DNA of 51,066 bases from Chitinophagales bacterium (lineage in GTDB: Bacteria > Bacteroidota > Bacteroidia > Chitinophagales > Chitinophagaceae). The stretch covers positions 1 through 51,066 of the forward strand of contig JAFLBN010000022.1 of assembly GCA_017303395.1 (NCBI GenBank). Direction: 5' to 3'. Below are positions 1 to 6,431 of this stretch, one piece after another; the stretch's first letter is position 1; each line of letters opens with the position of its first letter. The notes under the pieces are model-generated. The model did not search any database, was not told the origin of the DNA, and was given only the letters and a program-made list of their open reading frames with translations. A program made the translations under genes and the position numbers.

Positions 1-426
1 ATCTGTAATGGCATTTATGCGAGCTAATACACCATTCAGTGGAGTGATGCCTGCTTTGTCGATAGCTGCACTGTCCATGCCACTGCGGTACATATCTCCC
101 ACTTTCTGGTCGGCACTGCCTTTGGCTGCACTTTTATTATTAGCAGCAGCATCCAGCAGTTCGTGCAGTGCTTTATAGTTGTTTTCCTGCAACTCGTTAA
201 AGCTGCCCCAACGTGTCTGGTCGCCCGGTATAGGGTTGTTTTTCAACCAAGTACCGTTTGCGTACATAAAGAAGTCGTCGCCCGGGCGGATGGTAGTATC
301 CATATTAGCCGGGTCGAGCAGCTTGCGAGTAGCAGCAGCATCGGTATTGCCGCCGCCATTCTGCTGGCACGATGCTAATGCGAGCATCGCAGCACCTGCA
401 AGTAGAGAGTGCTTCAGTTTCATCAT
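1..426 (-). CDS. M13 family metallopeptidase (neprilysin/PepO-like) lipoprotein, N-terminal part
   Basis: The reading frame enters from the left window edge and begins at 426; 142 codons are visible and the rest, including the zinc-binding HExxH domain, lies outside. The first residues form a lipoprotein signal (MMKLKHSLLAGAAMLALASC) with the lipobox cysteine at residue 20, so the mature protein is expected to be lipid-anchored in the envelope. The stretch GDDFFMYANGTWLKNNPIP (about residues 50-68) is the characteristic start of the M13 peptidase N-terminal domain, in which an RPGDDFF...NG.W block precedes the helical domain. M13 enzymes cleave small peptides in the periplasm or at the surface. 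A second ATG lies one codon downstream (423). It is transcribed away from the SprT gene behind it. Family assignment is firm; the substrate is unknown. Confidence 0.88.
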   Translation of the reverse strand, partial: MMKLKHSLLAGAAMLALASCQQNGGGNTDAAATRKLLDPANMDTTIRPGDDFFMYANGTWLKNNPIPGDQTRWGSFNELQENNYKALHELLDAAANNKSAAKGSADQKVGDMYRSGMDSAAIDKAGITPLNGVLARINAITD

Positions 427-454
427 TCTGATTTATTTAAGACATTAAAAGTAG

Positions 455-476
455 TATAAAACAGTAGTGTTTTATA
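455..476. repeat. AT-rich perfect inverted repeat upstream of the M13 gene
   Basis: TATAAAACA-gtag-TGTTTTATA: 9-bp perfect arms with a 4-nt loop, lying between the SprT-like gene stop (521) and the M13 start (426), both on the minus strand. It could be a weak terminator for the four-gene minus-strand run or an operator for the peptidase gene. No T-tract follows on either strand, so I lean towards a regulatory site. Confidence 0.4.
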
Positions 477-520
477 TCATATTAAGATTTTCGCGGGGTG
501 AAAAATCGGGTGAAAATATT

Positions 521-1165
521 TCAAGCTATTTTACGCCTGTCCCGCCTTACGTGCTTTACCTCTATAATCCCCTGGAAGTAATACATTTTGCGTGTTATCA
601 GGTCTCGGCAGCGGCTGCGTGTGCGCAGGTGTTCCACTACCTCAAAAATGCTACCGTCTTCCATTTCAAACCAGTGGCCAACTTCAAGGTCATCTACCAG
701 GCAGTAGCCGGGTTTACGTTCGTCGTAGCGGTACAGTGCTTTGTACAGTGCAGGGTCTGTACAAGTACTGGCAGATGGATTGCGCAGGTAGGCAATCAAT
801 GCCTTTTCTACATCTGCCGGAAATATCTGCTTGCCGATAAAAGGTATCAGCACATGGCGGAACTGTGTTTTCCATTCCTTGCCGTGTGGTGGTACATCGT
901 TTTTAAAATGATTGAAGGTGAGCATGTGTGCCAGCTCGTGCAGCAGTGTTATCAGGAAACTGTATTTGTTCAGGTTAATGTTGACCGTTACCCTGTGGTA
1001 TGGGTCTGCATGTGTAGGGTTGCGATAGTCGCCAAGTACCGACTTGCGTTCGCGTGTCAGCGTCAGGTGTATAGTGTGGCTCATGAAATAAGGTGCCACC
1101 AGTTCAAATGTGTTCTCCGGTAAAAAATGTTTTAGATGATACAGAGATGTTTCCTGCTTTTTCAT
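521..1165 (-). CDS. SprT-like domain metalloprotease
   Basis: A 214-residue cytosolic protein with a zinc-binding HELAH motif at residues 76-80, preceded by a strand containing HRVTVNINLNKY, the layout of SprT/Spartan-like zincin domains (strand, helix carrying HExxH, then further C-terminal strands). No signal peptide or membrane segment is seen. SprT-like proteins in bacteria are mostly uncharacterised; eukaryotic Spartan degrades DNA-protein crosslinks. The start at 1165 lies 1 nt after the stop of the upstream small membrane protein gene, so it is probably the last gene of the 2213-521 transcription unit. Family call is from the motif and its context; function is inferred only at the level of a metal-dependent protease. 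Confidence 0.78.
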   Translation of the reverse strand: MKKQETSLYHLKHFLPENTFELVAPYFMSHTIHLTLTRERKSVLGDYRNPTHADPYHRVTVNINLNKYSFLITLLHELAHMLTFNHFKNDVPPHGKEWKTQFRHVLIPFIGKQIFPADVEKALIAYLRNPSASTCTDPALYKALYRYDERKPGYCLVDDLEVGHWFEMEDGSIFEVVEHLRTRSRCRDLITRKMYYFQGIIEVKHVRRDRRKIA

Positions 1166-1166
1166 A

Positions 1167-1541
1167 TCACTTCACTCTTGCCATTTTTGATAGTATGGTC
1201 GTTTCTACAACAGAATACACAGCGTATATACCGAATAGGACGAACAATGTTGGTTTATGAATATCTTTTTTATTAATCATTACATATATCAATACAGAAG
1301 CCATACACACAAACAGCTTCAGGAAGGTGCCGGAGTACACACCTCTGATAAAAGCCTGCGGCCTGTTTTGTATTTGTTGCGTAACCATAAAATAGCTTGC
1401 CGCAGATAGTATCAGCATCAGTATGTTAGCGCCCATCATTACATTGAAGCGAAACTCGGGCATGGCCGTTTTCATGTAAAAGAATACGCCCGATAATACT
1501 GCAAATACTGCTACGATAGCTATTATAAAAGTTCTGTTCAT
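1167..1541 (-). CDS. Small four-helix membrane protein, companion of AtpZ/AtpI
   Basis: 124 residues with four hydrophobic segments (about residues 4-22, 36-54, 73-90 and 98-115) and a basic C-terminus. The ATG overlaps the stop of the AtpZ/AtpI-like gene by 4 nt, so the two are translationally coupled. In many Bacteroidota a small membrane protein of this shape sits between the AtpI-like gene and atpB of the F-type ATP synthase operon; that is remembered family context, not visible here. In this window the next gene is SprT-like rather than atpB, so a link with the ATP synthase is inference. Confidence 0.6.
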   Translation of the reverse strand: MNRTFIIAIVAVFAVLSGVFFYMKTAMPEFRFNVMMGANILMLILSAASYFMVTQQIQNRPQAFIRGVYSGTFLKLFVCMASVLIYVMINKKDIHKPTLFVLFGIYAVYSVVETTILSKMARVK

Positions 1542-1750
1542 TTACGTGGTTTGTTAAATTCCTGTATCAGTTGCCACAGCGATACCACCAGTGCTATCAG
1601 CGGCAGCGATACAGTAAATAATGGAAATTTCCAGCCTGTTTTACTATCCAGCCAACGGCCTGCAAGTACTGCCAGTGCCAGCATCACCATCCATTGTGTT
1701 GCCAGCCCTGCGTAGCGCATCATGTTGTTATCAGGCTTTTTGTTTTCCAT
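1538..1750 (-). CDS. AtpZ/AtpI family protein
   Basis: From ATG 1750 the product is 70 residues (MENKKPDNNM...) with two transmembrane helices (about residues 17-34 and 44-61) separated by a short loop containing GRWLDSKTGWKFP. The two-helix hairpin with a GxxLDxxxG-type loop is typical of the small AtpZ/AtpI proteins, which are proposed to assist assembly of the ATP synthase rotor ring or Mg2+ handling. A longer version starting at 1780 would overlap the upstream gene, so I chose 1750, 4 nt inside the interval after the preceding stop at 1755. It is followed with a 4-nt overlap by the 124-residue membrane protein. Confidence 0.75.
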   Translation of the reverse strand: MENKKPDNNMMRYAGLATQWMVMLALAVLAGRWLDSKTGWKFPLFTVSLPLIALVVSLWQLIQEFNKPRK

Positions 1751-1754
1751 TGCT

Positions 1755-2213
1755 TTATTTTTTTGCAGGTTGCAATGCACCTTTTTTTATCTCTTCATTC
1801 ATCGGTACCAGGTTTTTCATGGCTTCCTGGTTTACGCGCTTCATGTCGAGTTTTGTTGTATCTAGTTTCATTTTTACATCGCCCGCTATCACTTGCCTCA
1901 GGTTGTTTTCAAAATCTTCCTGCGCAGCAGTGAGGTCTGTCAGCGAATCGACAGTACGTTTCAGTTGTATCACTTCACGCCTGTCGCTACCGCCTGCATA
2001 GCCGGGTATGTAATATTTCAATGGTGTCAGCAGCAGTATGGCAACTGTTACTACTATTACAAACACAAAAATGCTGCTGAATAGTATGTATAGTTTGCGC
2101 ATGGTAAGACGAAATGATGCAACTTCCTGCAGCGAGGTGTCATCAATAAACACTAAGCGATAGTGTGTATTGAGCCGCTTGAAAATATGTCTGCGTCTTG
2201 CCGGCCTGCTCAT
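1755..2213 (-). CDS. Short membrane coiled-coil protein resembling the N-terminus of Bacteroidota M23 peptidases
   Basis: 152 residues. A cytosolic basic N-terminus (MSRPARRRHIFKRLN) contains the phrase TSLQEVASFRLTMRK, followed by one transmembrane helix (about residues 40-62), TPLKYYIPGY, and a periplasmic helix (VIQLKRTVDSLTDLTAAQEDFENNLRQ is split here by eye only). This layout, including the FRLT...TPL..YIPGY block, matches the N-terminal part of Bacteroidota M23 murein peptidases, but the frame stops after the helix and no HxxxD/HxH zinc-binding LytM domain follows. It is the first gene of a four-gene minus-strand run. It could be a naturally short form acting as a scaffold or a truncated peptidase; the clean stop and intact operon argue for the former. 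Confidence 0.6.
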   Translation of the reverse strand: MSRPARRRHIFKRLNTHYRLVFIDDTSLQEVASFRLTMRKLYILFSSIFVFVIVVTVAILLLTPLKYYIPGYAGGSDRREVIQLKRTVDSLTDLTAAQEDFENNLRQVIAGDVKMKLDTTKLDMKRVNQEAMKNLVPMNEEIKKGALQPAKK

Positions 2214-2311
2214 AGTACCAAAGGGAGTGTAAATTAAGGTTTAACTGTGATGAAGACAATTTTTTAATGTCGCTTCTTTGTTAAATTGATATTGTATAAT
2301 GTTTAATGGAT

Positions 2312-2434
2312 TTTGTTGCAGTTTGTTGCACTTGTTGTATTAAGGTTTATGTTATAATGTGTTGATATTCATATTGTTGTGAATAATTTTGTTGCAATTT
2401 GTTGCAGATTTAGTGGTTTGCAAAAATTGTTGCA
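2312..2434. repeat. Phased TTTGTTGCA repeats
   Basis: Exact copies of TTTGTTGCA start at 2312, 2322, 2388 and 2398. Degenerate copies start at 2331 (CTTGTTGTA) and 2426 (ATTGTTGCA). Within each pair the period is exactly 10 bp, about one helical turn, so the copies face the same side of the DNA. This is the pattern of a cooperative protein-binding site; no regulator is identified. Confidence 0.6.
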
Positions 2435-2590
2435 GCAGCATTGGATTGCAGATAAATATGCAGAAAGGCTCATGGAAAATGGTTTACGGTTCATTATAGC
2501 AAATATAAATATAAATATGCTTTATTTGAAATGTATATTATGCTAATGTGATGGTTTGTAAACGGTATTAAGAGTTTAGCGGGATTTTCC

Positions 2591-2598
2591 TATTTTTG
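2591..2598 (+). promoter_or_regulatory. Candidate -7 element for sprE
   Basis: TATTTTTG matches TAnnTTTG. No TTTG lies at the expected 17-23 nt upstream, so this is a -7 match only. If used, the transcript would start near 2605 with a leader of about 100 nt that includes the 2623-2651 hairpin. Confidence 0.4.
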
Positions 2599-2622
2599 AT
2601 GAGTATGTAAGGTGTCTTAATA

Positions 2623-2651
2623 TATACCTGCAATTAAGGATTGCAGGTATA
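2623..2651. repeat. 12-bp perfect hairpin in the probable sprE leader
   Basis: Arms TATACCTGCAAT (2623-2634) and ATTGCAGGTATA (2640-2651) with a 5-nt loop. It ends 55 bp before the proposed sprE start. It is followed by ATATTTTAC rather than a T-run, so it is unlikely to be a simple terminator. It may be a 5'-UTR stability or regulatory structure. Confidence 0.55.
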
Positions 2652-2706
2652 ATATTTTACGCATTTTACAGTTATTATTATTGAAGCAAAGCACATTAGA
2701 ACAATA

Positions 2707-5700
2707 TTGAGCCCTCAGAAAATATTAGTTTTTATCATCATCTTTTTCTGCGCCATGACAGGCGGGCAGGTAAGCTATGCCCAGAAATCGCAAAAAGATT
2801 CTGTAGCGGCTGCCCGCAAAGCACAGGAAAAAGCTAAGGAAGCTGCCGCCAAACAAAGAGAGAAGGAGCAGGCTGAAAAACAAAAAGCCTTGCAAGCCAG
2901 CCGCGATAGCATGGCAAAAGCACGTGCCAAAGAAACCGCACAGAGACAAGCAGCACAAAAACGCACTACAGACAGCATAGCCAAAATACGCAAGCACAAG
3001 ACAGACAGCCTTGCCGCCATCCGCAAATACAGAGAAAGCAAGAAGTATAAAGACAGTGTAGAAAAGGCTAAGGCGGTGAAACTGAAAACACTGCAGGCAG
3101 CCAGAATGGCGAAAGTAGATAGTGCCAAAGCTGCGCGTAAGAAGATAACAGACAGCACCATTGCTGTGCGCAAAGTGAAAACAGACAGTGCCCGTGCCGT
3201 AGTGAAGAAACGCACAGACAGCCTGACTGCCAAACGCAAATACAGAGAAAGTAAGCGCTATGCAGATAGCGTAGCCGTGGTAAAGAAAATGAAAACGGAT
3301 AGCCTGATGGCTAAACGTAAGGCTTTCAGTGACAGTTTGAAGGCGCACAGAAAAAAAGTGACGGACAGTTTTGCCAAAGTGAGGAAGGGCAAGACCGATG
3401 CCATAGCAGCTGCACGAAAAAAGAAAACAGACAGTCTGCTTGCGATAAAAAAAGTAAGGACAGACAGCCTTGCCAAGGTGAAGGAGAAGAAAGAGAAAGC
3501 GCAAAAGGCTAAAGAAAAAGAACGGGAGCAGAAACAACAGTTGGCTTTTGAACTGAAGATTAAGAAAAAGCAGAAGGCATATACCAACGAGAAGATGCTG
3601 AAGCGCAGATGGAGTGTGCCAAGGCAGATAGTACAAAATACATTTACGCACTACAACTACTTCTTTAACGCAGATAAGAAGATGGACGAGGCATTGGCCA
3701 ATATGCTGCGTACCAAGAAGGATAACTATGATTCCCTATTGGCCTTGTTCCCATTCAACCCGGACAGAGACTCCTCGTTGTTGTCATCAGATATGGATAG
3801 TATTATCTACAAGGCATCGATGGGCATACAGATACACGACCCCCGTACCAAGTGGGGAGACGACTTGTATCTGTTGCTGGGGCAGGCATATTTTTACAAA
3901 GGCAATTATAACGAAGCCTCTGCATCTTTCCGTTATATACTGAGCCTGCGCGACAAGCGTAAAAAGAAACCTAACCAAAGCGAGAGCCTGTACACCAAGA
4001 AAAGCGGTAAGGGGCTATCTATAGCGCAGGAAGAGAAAAAAGGCATGTTGTCGTTTTTGCAACACAGGTCTGTGCACAATGAGTCGCTGCTGTGGCTATC
4101 GCGCACATATACGCAAATGAAGCAGGAGGGTAATGCCGAGTCTGTAATAGACCTGTTGGAAACAGACCCTAACTTCCCGAAAGACATGCAGGGAAGGCTG
4201 GCATTGGAAAAATCATTCATCTACCTGAACCAGAAAGACTATAAAGCAGCCGCCACACAGCTGAATATTGTGGCAGACGATAATAATATGCCCAACTGGA
4301 TGCGTATGCGTTCGGCTTTCATAGCAGGACAGATATCGCAAAGCAGGGGAGAGTACACCGCTTCTGCAGCCAGCTTCCGCAAAGTAATAGACCTGAACCC
4401 GAAAGTTGATATGGACTTCTATGCACGCAAAAATCTTGCATACAGTATGATGTATGCCGGCGGTGCTCAGGAGGAAAGCATTGCATCGCTGAAGAAGGTA
4501 TTGAATGATGGTAAATATCAGCCATACTACGAGCAGGTATATTATATACTAGGTCGCCTTTCTGCAAACAGTGGCAACAATGCAGAAGCGATTAATTACT
4601 TAAATGAAGGCATACGCTCTCCGAAATCTACCCCTAAGCAGAAAGGGTTATCGTTCGCTACATTGGGTGGTGTTTACTACAAACTGGGCGAGTACGAAGC
4701 TGCAAAAAATGCTTATGACAGTGCAAGCGCTTTTGCCAGTTATATGCCGGGTGATTCGCTGATTGAACTAGCAGTAAAGCGTAGTGCTGCATTGGTAAGT
4801 ATTACCGGTCCGCTGAAAACTATTCGTGAACAGGATAGTTTGCTGGCACTGGGCAGCATGTCTGAAAAAGAAATGCGTGCAGAAGTACGCCGCTATATAC
4901 GCAAACTGGAACAACAAAGAGCAGATAGTATTTTCAAATCTGAGCAAGTAACTACCACAGGTACAGGTGCCAATAGTACGGGTGGCGGTAATACGCCATA
5001 TGCCAACTGGTACTTTAATAATACGGCATTGGTACAACAGGGTGTAAACGAATTTAAACGTAAATGGGGCAACAGACAGCCTGTAGATAACTGGAGGCGT
5101 AGTGCTGCTGCAGGCAACATGAACAACAATAGCAGCACCCAGAATAATAATAGTAATGCAGGTGAAGGGCAGGCTATTGAAGTGGATGAAAATGGGATAC
5201 CAACAGAAGAAGCACTTGTAGCATTGATACCCAGAGATGAATCTGCAAAAGGAGAGGCAAGGATGCTGATACGCAGAGCATACATGGATGCCTCAAACGC
5301 ATATATCAAAGACCTTGAAGACTATCCGCCGGCCACGAAGCTGATGGATACATTGGGTGTTCGCTATCCTACGCATGAGTATAAAGACGAAGTTTTGTAC
5401 CTGCGATACCTGATATACATCAGACAGAACAAAGTAGCAGATGCAAGGCGCTATGCCGATGAACTGCTGCAGCAATACCCGGATAGTAAATATGCACCAT
5501 TGGTGAAGCCACGTGAAAGTGCAGTGAATAATAACCCGGGAGACATTAGCGAAGGTGCTTTCTATGAGGAAACATATGGCTTGGTGTTAGATCATAAGTA
5601 TGCATGGGCGCTGGATAAAGTGAAGCAGGCAAGGGTTAACTATCCGGCTGGTAAATATGCCAAACGCTTTACGATAGTGGAAGGCATATCGCTGGCAGGT

Positions 5701-6345
5701 ATGGCAGCATTCAAATCGGCAGATTCTCTGATAAAAGGTTTCATAACAGAGTATCCTAAAGACTCACTGAGGCCTTGGGCAGATGCTATATTGAAATACA
5801 TACAGCTGAATATGCCAAAGGATACGGCAGTTGGCAAAGTAGATACTTCAAAAGCTACGGGAGCATCGCCAATGTCTGGCGGACCTTCTGCAACACAGGC
5901 TAAACCATTGCCGAATGCTGGCGGTGGTTTCCCGCCGGATGTAGATCCCGCGCCTAAACCTGCAGTGAAATCAATACCTGCATTTATTTATAGGCCCGAG
6001 GATGAGCATATGGTATTGTTTGTATTTGGCGGAATGGATTCCAGGGCATCCGGTTTCCGCGCTGGGGTTACAGACTTTAACACGTTCAAATTCAATAATC
6101 TTGGGTTGAGTACGGATATACAAGTTTTGTCTCCGGAAAGTGGAATTGTGGTTATCAAAACATTCAGAAACCTGTCTGCAGCCAAGATATACATGAATAG
6201 CCTGAGAAGTACCGGACAGCTTTACAGAGAATACAAGCCGGGTGAATATCAATTGATATATATATCGGCAATGAACCTTGAAAAGCTGACGATAGACAAG
6301 GATATGAAAGCCTACCTGCAATTCTACAATACCAGTTATAAATAA
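2707..6345 (+). CDS. sprE: SprE/PorW-like gliding motility and type IX secretion TPR protein
   Basis: 1,212 residues, exported by an N-terminal hydrophobic signal (residues 5-25, ending SYAQ). Residues about 27-290 form a very basic Lys/Ala-rich helix with Asp-Ser every 11 residues. From about residue 300 the protein becomes a helical-repeat (TPR) protein; the block around residues 345-400 (FNPDRDSS, IQIHDPRTKWGDDLYLLLGQ, YFYKGNYNEA) is what I recognise from SprE/PorW. A low-complexity Gly/Asn/Ser linker occurs near 750-830, further TPRs follow, and a compact C-terminal domain begins near 1095. SprE/PorW is an envelope component needed for type IX secretion and gliding, reported to link the trans-envelope motor with the outer-membrane parts. 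The start is unusual: no ATG exists between the upstream in-frame stop (2650) and codon 17, and TTG at 2707 is the only start that keeps the signal peptide. The lipobox is imperfect (IFFC). It is longer than the roughly 870-residue Flavobacterium SprE because of the N-terminal helix. Confidence 0.75.
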   Translation: MSPQKILVFIIIFFCAMTGGQVSYAQKSQKDSVAAARKAQEKAKEAAAKQREKEQAEKQKALQASRDSMAKARAKETAQRQAAQKRTTDSIAKIRKHKTDSLAAIRKYRESKKYKDSVEKAKAVKLKTLQAARMAKVDSAKAARKKITDSTIAVRKVKTDSARAVVKKRTDSLTAKRKYRESKRYADSVAVVKKMKTDSLMAKRKAFSDSLKAHRKKVTDSFAKVRKGKTDAIAAARKKKTDSLLAIKKVRTDSLAKVKEKKEKAQKAKEKEREQKQQLAFELKIKKKQKAYTNEKMLKRRWSVPRQIVQNTFTHYNYFFNADKKMDEALANMLRTKKDNYDSLLALFPFNPDRDSSLLSSDMDSIIYKASMGIQIHDPRTKWGDDLYLLLGQAYFYKGNYNEASASFRYILSLRDKRKKKPNQSESLYTKKSGKGLSIAQEEKKGMLSFLQHRSVHNESLLWLSRTYTQMKQEGNAESVIDLLETDPNFPKDMQGRLALEKSFIYLNQKDYKAAATQLNIVADDNNMPNWMRMRSAFIAGQISQSRGEYTASAASFRKVIDLNPKVDMDFYARKNLAYSMMYAGGAQEESIASLKKVLNDGKYQPYYEQVYYILGRLSANSGNNAEAINYLNEGIRSPKSTPKQKGLSFATLGGVYYKLGEYEAAKNAYDSASAFASYMPGDSLIELAVKRSAALVSITGPLKTIREQDSLLALGSMSEKEMRAEVRRYIRKLEQQRADSIFKSEQVTTTGTGANSTGGGNTPYANWYFNNTALVQQGVNEFKRKWGNRQPVDNWRRSAAAGNMNNNSSTQNNNSNAGEGQAIEVDENGIPTEEALVALIPRDESAKGEARMLIRRAYMDASNAYIKDLEDYPPATKLMDTLGVRYPTHEYKDEVLYLRYLIYIRQNKVADARRYADELLQQYPDSKYAPLVKPRESAVNNNPGDISEGAFYEETYGLVLDHKYAWALDKVKQARVNYPAGKYAKRFTIVEGISLAGMAAFKSADSLIKGFITEYPKDSLRPWADAILKYIQLNMPKDTAVGKVDTSKATGASPMSGGPSATQAKPLPNAGGGFPPDVDPAPKPAVKSIPAFIYRPEDEHMVLFVFGGMDSRASGFRAGVTDFNTFKFNNLGLSTDIQVLSPESGIVVIKTFRNLSAAKIYMNSLRSTGQLYREYKPGEYQLIYISAMNLEKLTIDKDMKAYLQFYNTSYK

Positions 6346-6351
6346 AACTAA

Positions 6352-6395
6352 AGCGTGTATTTGCCTGCAAATACACGCTGCATTTCCCTTTTTTT
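6352..6395 (+). terminator. Terminator after sprE
   Basis: Inverted repeat AGCGTGTATTTGC/GCAAATACACGCT (6352-6364 and 6367-6379), 13 bp with a very tight loop, then GCATTTCCC and a T-run at 6389-6395. The T-run begins about 9 nt after the stem, later than in a textbook terminator, but no other role is obvious. Confidence 0.65.
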
Positions 6396-6431
6396 GACTT
6401 TCTTCGTAAATTACATAGTACAGTGTAGCTT

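Larger units (their letters stand above)
2214..2706. other. 493-bp intergenic region between divergent operons
   Basis: No convincing reading frame. It is AT-rich and contains a cluster of TTTGTTGCA repeats (2312-2434), one TAnnTTTG-type -7 element (2591-2598) and a 12-bp perfect hairpin (2623-2651). It separates the minus-strand unit starting at 2213 from sprE on the plus strand, so it should hold promoters for both. I found no clear minus-strand TAnnTTTG/TTTG pair near 2213. Confidence 0.7.

Noticed and set aside
467-1123. Plus-strand frame opposite the SprT-like gene (218 codons)
   Set aside because: Antisense to a gene with an intact HELAH motif and operon spacing; composition is typical of a shadow.
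2725-3651. Minus-strand frame opposite the SprE repeat region (308 codons)
   Set aside because: Leu/Phe/Cys-rich composition is what the complement of Lys/Ala/Asp-rich codons gives; no family features.
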